Below, in pieces: positions 1-8,785 of a stretch of DNA of 64,000 nt. Below the pieces are notes generated by a model that searched no databases, was not told where the DNA came from, and saw only the letters and a list, made by a program, of their open reading frames with translations. Positions within the stretch are counted from its first letter, which is position 1, and each line of letters begins with the position of its first letter. The translations under genes were made by a program, and so were the position numbers. The stretch lies in NCBI GenBank assembly GCA_030272585.1, contig BSYQ01000007.1, forward strand, positions 4,096,001-4,160,000, given 5' to 3'. The DNA comes from Bryopsis sp. KO-2023. Lineage: Eukaryota; Chlorophyta; Ulvophyceae; Bryopsidales; Bryopsidaceae.

Positions 1-182
1 AGTGTATTGAAATATAAAAAAAAAATTAAAAAAAATTACTCAAGAGTTTTAAAGTGGAACGATTGTAAATTCAAAGTATTGAAGTGAATTCAGTCTGAAA
101 TTCATAGACGAAAGAAAGAGTTGAAAGGAAAAAAAAATGAAAAAAAATGGTTGAAAACCCTTAATTTTCTGTTATTGCTTAG

Positions 183-266
183 GCAAGGGGTGCCATTCAA
201 ATACTTACTATGGGGATCGATCAGTGGAGGCCCATGCTGGCCGGACATGTGGATGCAATCATCCAG
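183..266 (+). CDS. possible internal exon of a gene entering from the left edge
   Basis: An 84-nt stretch is open in all 28 codons. It is preceded by a T-rich tract ending in TTAG and followed by CAG/GTAACT, so it has both sites of an internal phase-0 exon. The translation has an ankyrin-like rhythm (ILTMGID, then PMLAGHVDAIIQ), which would fit the ankyrin genes further right, but one repeat is too short to assign. The minus strand also carries a donor-like GTAAGTAT here, but its frames meet stops. Upstream sequence is outside the window and no downstream partner exon was found. Confidence 0.3.
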
Positions 267-329
267 GTAACTTTTTGTTATTAAACACAGGTACTATTTT
301 TTAGTTTTTTTTAAAAGTGGTATGGAAAT

Positions 330-905
330 AAACTGTAAGTGTTTGTACAGGAGAAAAAAAGTTGGATATTTTTTCAAAGGAAATGAAAACTGGAATTCTT
401 GTTAGAGGAGAAAAAAAACTGGATTTTTTTTTAAAGGAAAAATAAACTGTAAGTGTTTGTAAAGGGGAAAAAAAGTTGGATATTTTTTTAAAGGAAATGA
501 AAAACTGGAATTGTTTTGGAGGATTAAAAAAACTAGAATTGTTTGGAAAAGAAAAATAAACTGTAAGTGTTTGTAAAGGAGAAAAAAAGTTGGATATTTT
601 TTTTAAGGAAATAAAAAACTGGAATTGTTTTGGAGGATTAAAAAAACTAGAATTGTTTGGAAAAGAAAAATAAACTGTAAGTGTTTTAAAAGGAAAGAAA
701 AACTGGAATTGTTTTGGAGGATAAAAAAAACTAGAATTGTTTGTAAAAGAAAAATAAACTGAAAGTGTTTTAAAAGGAAAAAAAAACTGGAATTGTTTTT
801 AAAGGAAAAAAAACTGGAATTCTTTTCAAAGGAAAGAAAAACTGGATATTTTTTTAAAGGAAAAAAGAAACTGAAAATGTTTTTAAAGGAGAAAAAAACT
901 GGATA
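330..905. repeat. A-rich minisatellite with a 114-bp higher-order unit
   Basis: The block is built from short A-rich motifs (AAAGGA, AAAACTGGAATTGTTT, AAACTGTAAGTGTTT). The AAACTGTAAGTG motif begins near 330, 444, 558 and 672, giving a period of 114 bp. A degenerate copy near 757 breaks the period, and shorter units follow to about 905. The block ends about 15 bases from the low-coordinate end of the FLYWCH exon on the minus strand, so it lies in that gene's intron or replaces its 3' part. Confidence 0.8.
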
Positions 906-920
906 TTTTTTAATGCGTAC

Positions 921-1669
921 CCTCGATCTTTACGTCCCTTAAGGACCTCGGCAATGGAGGCATAGCGCTCCTCCGGGCACGGTAAAGGCGTTTCGACGCT
1001 TCGGGGAAATTTGGAAGGTGTTCCGCAACTCCGTGTGCGACAGCCTCCACACGCCCGTCCCGAAAAATTTTGTTAACTACATCACGAAACAAGAACACTC
1101 AGTTTTTTCCCCTTCTTCCCTTTGGTTGTTTTTTTCCCCTCGGTTCTTTGGATTTTTTTTAATTATCCTTAACAAAGCCTTTCCCTAAAAAAAAACCTGT
1201 CCTATTCAGAATGCCCAATCCAGTTAGTTGCTTGCCATCAGAGTGCCACCGACAGAAACTGTAGGTCTTTTACTAATGTAGGTGGGGGTTCCCAGTTGCA
1301 TTTAAAAAACAAACCACCTGTCCCCATCTATTTCTAAGAAAACTCTTATTTCATTACAACCACAGAAAAAACCTTACTCGAGGTAGTTTCTTCAACGGCT
1401 CTCTTCTTCATGGTGTCATGAATATCAAGGACTGTCGACCCATCCACATCATTGGGGTGGTTGTGCTCTTCACCCCTTTCCGAAATCCTGACCGTCAATG
1501 GATCCCTCGACACCAATATGCAAGTGGCTCGACAGTTTTCGTTTGTGCAAGCAAAATACTCCTGCCCTTGTCGGCCTCTGCGTTTCCTTCGAAAAGAAAA
1601 CCCTTCTTCCATGTTCAATAACAGTGCCCCCCCTTTCTTCCCTGCGACAAGCTTCCACCCGTCTCCCAT
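921..1669 (-). CDS. FLYWCH zinc-finger protein, N-terminal part of a Mutator-like transposase (partial)
   Basis: Two minus-strand exons, 1669-1378 and 1097-921, join in phase (TCG-A/TG) across an intron with donor GTAAGG and a GAG acceptor. The first exon starts with ATG and encodes a FLYWCH-type finger: an aromatic/basic lead, YFACTNENC, and a terminal HNH, giving the C-C-H-H zinc ligands of that family. The second exon has the motif PPLPRSLRDVKIEG, which resembles the stretch between FLYWCH and the MULE transposase domain in related proteins. A donor-like GTACGC follows at 920. The catalytic DDE domain is not in the window; the minisatellite to the left occupies its place. It is either the intact 5' end of a gene with a long repeat-filled intron or a truncated transposase. 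Family recognition is from motif memory. Confidence 0.6.
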
Positions 1670-1766
1670 GTTTCGCGCTGAGTTTTCAAAGACTCCTGAA
1701 CGGGAGCGTGTCGGTGTGGTTAAACCGTCAGCAAGTCGAGAAAAGGTGTAATGCGAGATCCACGAC

Positions 1767-1974
1767 GTCGTTGGTCGCCGAGTATCTCCTCGACCTCGTA
1801 CGAAGCTCAGTTCATACTCTAAGGAATGCTTTCAAGACTGGAGGTTCGTTCGACGGGCTCTTGAAAGAAAGTCGTTGGTCGCCGAGTATCTCCTCGAGCT
1901 CGTACGAAGCTCAGTTCATAATCTAAGGAATCCTTTCAAGACTGGAGGTTCGTTCGACGGGCTCTTGAAAGAAA
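1767..1974. repeat. 104-bp tandem duplication
   Basis: Two adjacent 104-bp copies (1767-1870 and 1871-1974) differ at about three positions. Both begin GTCGTTGGTCGCCGAGTATC and end TTGAAAGAAA. The block lies upstream (5') of the minus-strand FLYWCH gene. I see no gene in it. Confidence 0.9.
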
Positions 1975-2479
1975 CAGTTCGACAATACAGGAACTTCTGA
2001 TAGGATACTGAAAAGGAATCAAGCTCGACGGCAGTCTAGAGAAACGGAGGAAGTGAACTGTCAACAGACGAGTAATTTGGTGGCAACAAGCTGGTGCACG
2101 AGACCATATATCTCTAAAACACTTTAAACTCCTCTGTAGACAGCTTCGAGGATGGAAGAGCGTAAGCTCCTGATCTTTTGTTCGTACCGGAAGTTTCAGG
2201 GGTTCTGTAGTTTTTGTGGTGGGGACGACGACGTCGTTGGTGCCTGGCAGGGTAACGATGCACTCGATTCTTGTGTCAAGGCGGAGAGGAAGGGTTGTTT
2301 GCGAGATCTGTAGTATTCTGAGCAGCGGTCGAGACGTCGAAAGACTTCAGAGCCAAGCCGCAAGCAAGCGCTACGACGTCGCCAGGAACTGTAGCGCCAG
2401 AAACTCCTTGCCGAGGCGGCCGTGAAAAACGCATGTAATTATGGAGGGCACGCTGATGTGGCTGCCCCGATGTCCGACG

Positions 2480-2552
2480 AGTAGCGGTGGTGGCAGTAGC
2501 GGACATGGGAGTAGCGATTATGGGAGTAGCGATTATGGCAGTAGCGGACATG
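2480..2552. repeat. short tandem repeat of a 15-bp GTAGCG unit
   Basis: Degenerate 12-15 bp units of the form GGNAGTAGCGGACAT or GGGAGTAGCGATTAT are repeated about five times. The stretch directly precedes the GATC-rich block. Open frames through it on either strand are simple-sequence artefacts. Confidence 0.7.
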
Positions 2553-2572
2553 AGGGGTAATCCCTGTCGGTA

Positions 2573-2790
2573 CCTGATCGGCAGTTTTTGATCGGCCGAT
2601 CACGATCAGGCCGATCAAAAACTGCCGATCAGGTTGGGCGACCGATCAGATCGGTGATCGGCCGATCGTGATCGATGATCGGCTCTGCCAGACCTGATCG
2701 GCGACCGATCAGATCGGTGATCGGCCGATCACGATCATGATCGGTCTCCCGGTTGATCGGAGACCGATCTGATCGTGATCGGATCCATAG
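2573..2790. repeat. GATC-rich palindromic block with a perfect 24-bp inverted repeat
   Basis: GATC occurs every few bases. A perfect 24-bp inverted repeat (2574-2597 and 2609-2632, loop 11 nt) could form a hairpin. A 30-bp direct repeat beginning GCGACCGATCAGATCGG is at 2638-2667 and 2701-2730. The mixture of direct and inverted GATCGG units looks like an element arm or an amplified palindrome. No flanking target duplication was found by eye. Confidence 0.85.
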
Positions 2791-4347
2791 TATGACAGCC
2801 AACCGCCTCAACACAAACTTCGAATTAAACAGAAACCGTTACAAAACAACAGCAAACTCAGTTCCCCTAATATACCCCAGCCTGGGTATTCGAAACGCCA
2901 TCATGCAGCACCCCTCACGAACACAAAACCGCGACTCATTCGCCTGTCACCCCAGACGCCAGAAAAACACCCCCTCGCAAACACTAACGGCCACACGCCC
3001 CCAGGCGCCAGAAACGGAGACGCCGCCCGACCTGCCAAAACTCGCGCTTTTGCCGATGACTAAAAAGTGTGTCCACCAAACGATGCAGAAACCAGAATCT
3101 ACTCAACTGTCCCAGCTAAACACTAAACAATCAAACAGATTCAACTGAAAGATGCCCCCTCCAAACCACACACTGGGATAACGAATGTGCAAAAAAGTTG
3201 GTTCTCCCAGTTTGAAAGCGTCCAAATTTGCCTCCCACAAGAGTTGCTATTTTATGTGGCTGCAACGTTGGGTCGATACTGGCCAACTCAAGTCGATAGT
3301 CAAGTAATACATATGCAATATATATGCCATTGATAGATTGATTGATATGGAATTCTGGTTCGTTGTGTTCAACCGAACCATAGTGAAGTTTTACCGCTTG
3401 CTGTTTGGAGCGGAATGCACAAAAAATAAAACTGGGCGATCGAACCCACAGCACTCCCTTCATCGCACGAAAAAGCTGGACCCTTTCTATTTCGCTGCTG
3501 AGCGACGATCGCGCCAGAAACTCAAAAGTGGCGTGGCTGCTGTCCACCTCTTCCCGCTGGGTGGTCTATGTCGAACTCAAAGAAACGTGGGAAAGAGCTG
3601 CCCGACAGCGCCACCATCTGCAATCCTCCGCAGCACTCTTGACGAGACTGAAACGACTTGATGCCGCCAACCAAAAAAAAACGAAAGCCGAGAATGGTTG
3701 CACCCCCAGCCAAATCGAAAATCCTTAGCCATGATATAGCAGCGCATGCAGCCCTTTCAACCAACACGAATATCACGTACCATTTTTGACGAGAAACCCT
3801 CGACAATACGCTAAAATCATACACACGCCTGCGCGCATCGTCTAACAACAGGTGGGGTGCTGCGTGTCAACTCACCACTGCTTAGCGGATAATATTTTTT
3901 TTGGTGGGTGGGGGGGGGGAATTTGTGCGGAAAACAGGCCGCCAATTGATGCGATATGTAGTTTTGGGGGCTTCTTGATCGTGGAATCGCAAAACTTGTT
4001 GGCGGGGGTTTTAGAATCCTGTTTCAGGATTGGTTCTTTTCACCGCTGTGTTGATCGGTGAGATCGCCGCATTATTTGAGGCGCTCCTCGTTTCAGCGGA
4101 TCGACATGGATCCGGTTTGCAGTTCGAAATGTACGACATCAGGGTATTTCACACATTAAACCAACCTTTTTTTTTTTTTAATGTTGAACTGTGGATTGCA
4201 ATCCAAAAAAAAAAGACCTCGTTGGCTCTTTTTTTCTGTTTTTTGAAACCTTTTTTCCATCGTTGCACTGTTGAACAATTTAATATCGTGTTGTGAACCC
4301 GTGTTTTTTGTTTGGCTGTGGCGTTTTTGCAGCACTGGCATCCTCTC
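2791..4347. other. non-coding stretch upstream of the first ankyrin gene
   Basis: No supported gene. 2800-3150 is A/C-rich and carries an open frame of biased composition that looks non-coding. The sequence from about 3900 onward is T-rich. A plausible splice acceptor (GTTTTTGCAG, ending at 4332) sits just before the ATG at 4348, so the ankyrin gene may have a 5'-untranslated exon in this stretch. Confidence 0.5.
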
Positions 4348-4670
4348 ATGGTTGATGTGAAAGCTCTTGGGGTCGCTCTTCGAAAGGCTGCACGGGGTGG
4401 AGAACTCGAAAAAGTGAAGGAATTGATCGAGGAGGGGGCAGATGTGAAATCTGCAGACAAGCGGTACGAGTGGACTGCACTTCATCATGCGGCAAATGGG
4501 GATACGAGGGGTCATTTCAACATCGCAAAAGAATTGATTACGGTGAGCTCATTTGTTTTAAAACGCCGCTTTTTGTACGATGAATGGGAGGGTTGATTTG
4601 GGGAAGGAGGGACATAGGCTTGGCTGGATGATGACCGTTGGGTGCATAGTTTTCTTTCTTGTGAAAAGGG

Positions 4671-4701
<31 letters not shown>

Positions 4702-5285
4702 TGGCGACTGAGTCTTTTATAATTAATTACGCCCCAAGGTTTATATTACAAAACATTTCTTTCTTTCTTTCTTTCTTTTTTTTTTTTTTTTGAGGGGGGG
4801 AGGGAGGGAAAAAAAAAGGTGTGTCAGGAATTGTTTCTGGGTCAGTCCCCCTCACCTCCCCCTTTTTGAAAAAAAAAACCAGATAAATCCGAGACGTCTC
4901 TTCTAGTATAAAATGATTCACCTGTGGTTTAAAAAATATAACTGAAAAAATATTTCTGAAGGCGGGGGCGGAAGTCAATGCGCAAAATGTGGACGGACAA
5001 ACACCTCTACATCTTGCCGCTCGTCGGGGGTATGGTTTGATGGTGGATTTATTGCTGGAGTCCAAAGCTGAATTGGACATCAAGGATCAGGATGGAAGAA
5101 CTGCACTTGCTGTTGCATCCGAGAATCATCCTGATATCGCAAGGAAAATGATGGGGTCTGCCGGTGCAGTCCCAGGAGGGGGGAAAATATTTGGTAGAAG
5201 AAACCCTGATCCTAACGCCGAGGGAATTGGAGAGGAGAAGAGGCGGCAGGAGGAAGCTGAAAAAGTGACAAAAAAAAAATTGTAG
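4348..5285 (+). CDS. small ankyrin-repeat protein
   Basis: Two exons, 4348-4542 and 4962-5285, join in phase 0 (donor GTGAGC, acceptor TTTCTGAAG) to give 172 residues. Residues 1 to about 130 are ankyrin repeats. Visible consensus pieces are WTALHHAANGD and GQTPLHLAARRG followed by DLLLESKAELDIKD and GRTALAVA. The tail is hydrophilic and ends in a Glu/Lys-rich segment (EEKRRQEEAEK, KKKL). Ankyrin repeats bind other proteins; no catalytic domain is visible, so a cytosolic adaptor role is an inference. The single intron holds a 29-base G run and a long T run. The start is the first in-frame ATG after an apparent acceptor at 4332. The N-terminal lead resembles the first exon of the next ankyrin gene, which suggests tandem duplication. 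Confidence 0.8.
4673..4701 (+). repeat. 29-base poly-G run in an intron
   Basis: An uninterrupted run of 29 G lies in the intron of the small ankyrin gene, about 130 bases after the donor. It could form a G-quadruplex in DNA and in the pre-mRNA. Its exact length in an assembly is unreliable. Confidence 0.9.
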
Positions 5286-5556
5286 TCATTTTCATTTTGT
5301 ATAAAACGTGTCCGTGATTTTTATGAATAAGTTAGCATTCATTACAAAAATAATATATATGAGTCACATCAGTTTAGTTATTTCAGTGGTACATTGATAT
5401 ATATATGTGTGTGTGTGCAAAAATATCAGTTCCTCAACATTTTTTTAGTTAATTTTTCTGGAGAGGATTGAGGTTGGCGTCTTGGCATGAACATATGGTG
5501 TTGGATGTTTTATTCTTGAAAAGTATGGAAAAAAAAGGGCACTGATTACGCTCCAG
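5286..5556. other. gap between the two ankyrin genes, holding the missing 5' end of the second
   Basis: AT-rich, with TATATATATGTGTGTGTG near 5400. The first recognised exon of the next gene starts after CTCCAG at 5556 and has no in-frame ATG before an upstream stop. The true first exon must therefore lie here or further left, but I could not identify it. Confidence 0.4.
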
Positions 5557-8500
5557 GTCGAAGAAGAATTACGGGAGGCAGCTGCAGACGGGGATTTGGA
5601 AGGTGTCAAGGAAGTGCTGGAATTATACCCCGAAATAGACATCAATGCGGCCGATCTGGTTGGTCAAAACGCTCTGTACAAGGCAGTCTTCAACGGACGC
5701 ACAGAAACTGTCAAGTTTCTGGTGGCAAAAGGGGCTGATCCAGATCACGTCGATACGAAGCTCGGTCAAGGTGCTCTTCATGTTGCTGCGAAAAAGGGAT
5801 TCAACAGAATAGTCCAGGAGCTCCTGCTTCCAGATTTGCCAACGAATGTCGATGCCAAGGATTATAAGGGCAGGACGCCGCTTTTGATTGCATGTGGCAG
5901 CGGGAATGCTGACGTCGTTCAAGTAAGCTGAATTGTGAGGCTGGTTGTGCAAGCTGTTGATAAATTGTATCATCTTCCTGGGCCATTTGTATTCGTATTT
6001 TTCCAGTGAAAAAGCTGGTTCATGTAAGGGCATCCCCAAAAAACCATTTCGACAACTCACGATTTAAGCTTTCATCACATAATCATTGTATTGCAGAATA
6101 GCATCCAATCAAAATATCAAAAACGCTTCTTGAAACTCAATATATATATATATGTATTTTTTTTTGCACTACCAGATCCCGCAGATCAAGTTTTTTTAAG
6201 GATTTTTTATCAATCGTTAACGTTCAATAATAGGTCTTGCTGGAGTTCGATGCGGACATGGCACTGGTGGACGACGATGGTCAATCCCCCTTATACATCG
6301 CCTCCGAAGAAGGGCATGCAGACGTGGTTCGATCGCTGCTGAAAGCTTCCGGAAGAGGGCACCGGAACATCGACATCGATGCTCCCACTCGTGGGGGCGA
6401 AACAGCCTTGCATGCCGCAGCCAGCAGAGGCAATGTGGCCATCTCAAGAATGTTGATCAATAACGGTGGCGACATGGAGGTCAGGGACCTTTCAGGCAGC
6501 ACCCCGCTGTTTCTGGCAGCCGTCGGTGGACAGACTAGAATGACGAAGGTCTTGCTGGAAGAGTTTGAAGCTGATGTGGACGCCAGTAATTTGGTCGGAG
6601 AAACGGCCCTCTACGTTGCCTCGTTGAAGGGCCATGTTGCAATCGTTAAAGAGCTACTCAAGAATGTAAGAGGGGGGGAAGGGAGGGGGGGACCGATGCT
6701 GGAAAAACCATGAACAGCATTGAATCTAAGCTGAAAAACTTGATGGTTATTTGAAAGTCAGGAGTGGAAAAGGGTTGTGGGGGGATACCAGTTTCAAAAC
6801 TAAAACAAATGGTGAGCCTTTTCTGGAGTGGATTTTTGATTTTTTTTTTGCTTTTCCTCCTCTGAAGAATGCTGACCCTGAGGCATCGCTTACGAACGGA
6901 GCGACCCCATTGATGGCAGCCGCCCAAGAGGGACAGACAGCGGTGATGTCCCAATTGATCGCCCACGATGCCAACATCCATGCCGCCAATCAGGTCGGAG
7001 AAACAGCTCTGCTGATTGCTTCGTTGGAGGGCTACGGGAATGCCGTTGCTCTGCTGGTGCACAACGGTGCCGACATTCTTGCAGCAGAAAACAGGGGACG
7101 GACAGCATTGCACTTGGCAGCCAGGGATGGGCATGTCGGGGTCATCAAAGTATTGCTTGCAGCGTGAGTGGCAAATAATTCCACACACGATTCGTTGTTG
7201 TGTGGGTTTGTCTTTTTTCTCGACAGGGTTGCTCATCATCCTCTAGCTGCAGTCCATGATGGAAACAGCTGTATGGTTTGCAGATCCTCAAAAGAGGCCC
7301 AAACTGAGTCTGGCTGGAAAGTTTCGCCCGCACACCTTGCTGCTGACACCAGGGGGGAGACTGCCTTGCACTTTGCCGCCCGATTTGGGCACGTTTCCGC
7401 CATGGAGCAACTTCTGGCTTACGATGAAAATTTGCGTGGGAAAACATCTCCAGGTTCTGCCTCAGGCGCAATATACGGAATGTTGATCGACCTCCCTAAC
7501 AAATTTGGATGGACCGCATTGCATGCCGGCGTGGATGGTCAACACTATGGAAGCGTAGCGTTGCTCCTCAGTCACGGTGCCAGCATCAATGCACCGGACA
7601 AGTTTGGAAACACCCCATTGCATTTGGCGGCACGGCGCCGGGATCAAAGGCTGGTCATGAAGCTGCTCACGGTGCCAGACATCGATGTGGCGGCTGTGAA
7701 CGGCCAGGGAAAGACGGCTTTGCATTTTGCTGCGGGTTGCGTGCGGCCTGACGTCCTGGCAAAGCTTTTGGATAATGGTGCCGATGCGCTGGCTCAAGAT
7801 AAGAACGCCAGGAGGCCGAGAGATGTATTGGGGGATGTGGATGTGTGCAATCCACCGTATACTTACGTCCAGGAGGGAGGCCTGTGCGGCGGTGGGGCGA
7901 AAAATAACACCAAGATTTTTTATGGAGACATGTGCCCTGTGCCTCCGGGGCTTGGCACAGAGTTACACGAGGCGGATCTTCTTTTACGGGTATGACGCTC
8001 TCCCGAACATAAAGGAATTTAAAAGAAATCAAAAGGGAGGGTTGTTGAGTAACGGGTTCATGTATCTGATGTTTCAGGTAGCAATGAACAAGACGCGCGC
8101 GAGTCGCGAGCAACCCCCTCAAGCCCCTTCAACAACCAAACGGGAAGCAATATCATCGCTAGCAACCCTCACCCCCCAGGACGGCGAAACTAGCAGGGAA
8201 ATCACGATTCCGGTCATCGCCGCGGTGATTCCTGCCATTTTTCTCTTGCTCTTCATTCTGGCGATCGCATACATGGTCTACACTCGCAAAAGCCAAAGAA
8301 TGAGCAGTGACGATGACAGTCATAGAGAACGGGTCCGCAGCCGCCGCACCATGAGGTACCGTCGCCATATGAACAACGGAAGCTTAACTGGGAAATCGGT
8401 GACCCTGCCGATCAACTTCCGGAGCTGCTCCTCCAGAACGCTGTCCACCCAGGCGATATTCGATGATATGTTGAAATCGGCAGATTGGAAGAAAAAGAAC

Positions 8501-8785
8501 GAAAGAATGGATGAAGCATCGTCTGAATCGTCGTCTTCGTCAGAAGAGAGCACGTCTTGTGGCTGGTCCGAATCCTCGGACTCCATCGACATGCAACATG
8601 ATGTTGATGGAATGCATGCACATCCTGAGGAGGGGGGGATGGTGCCCGAACAAAGCGACTACAGTGTCGTGAGGATGCCCAGCGGAAGCTCGTCGGACGG
8701 GGAAGTTCTCTCCGAAGGACGCAGAAACCCCGTCGGCTTAAGGTCCGTGTTGGTTTCAGATTCTGCTTTTTTGGGGGGTGGATAG
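5557..8785 (+). CDS. large ankyrin-repeat protein with one transmembrane segment (5' end not found)
   Basis: Five exons join in phase: 5557-5922, 6234-6665, 6868-7163, 7227-7989 and 8078-8785 (854 residues, N-terminus missing). Residues 1 to about 575 hold many ankyrin repeats, for example GRTPLLIACGSGNADVV, GETALHAAASRGN, GRTALHLAARDGHVG and GNTPLHLAARR. A Cys-containing linker follows (VCNPPYTY, GLCGGG, DMCPVPPG). A single hydrophobic segment at about 662-688 (IPVIAAVIPAIFLLLFI) is followed by TRKSQR, so the C-terminal side is probably cytosolic by the positive-inside rule. The last 165 residues are basic, then Ser/Glu/Asp-rich. If so, the repeats would lie on the non-cytosolic side or the protein is inserted the other way; the missing N-terminus decides this. 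The gene stands in line with a TKL-type kinase gene downstream. The stop used is TAG at 8783, but a splice within the last exon (GTCCGT near 8743) cannot be excluded. Confidence 0.8.

Noticed and set aside
190-264. Minus-strand exon continuing the FLYWCH gene, suggested by the donor-like GTAAGTATTTG
   Set aside because: In the phase required by the FLYWCH exon the frame meets a stop, and no acceptor with a pyrimidine tract precedes it on that strand. The plus-strand reading fits better.
2753-3148. 131-codon open frame on the plus strand in an A/C-rich stretch
   Set aside because: The composition is biased, there is no domain, it begins in the palindromic repeat, and overlapping frames on the other strand are equally open.
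3405-3500. Possible tRNA on the minus strand (GGGTTCGATCGCCC resembles a T arm)
   Set aside because: There is no D arm, anticodon stem or acceptor pairing at the right distance.
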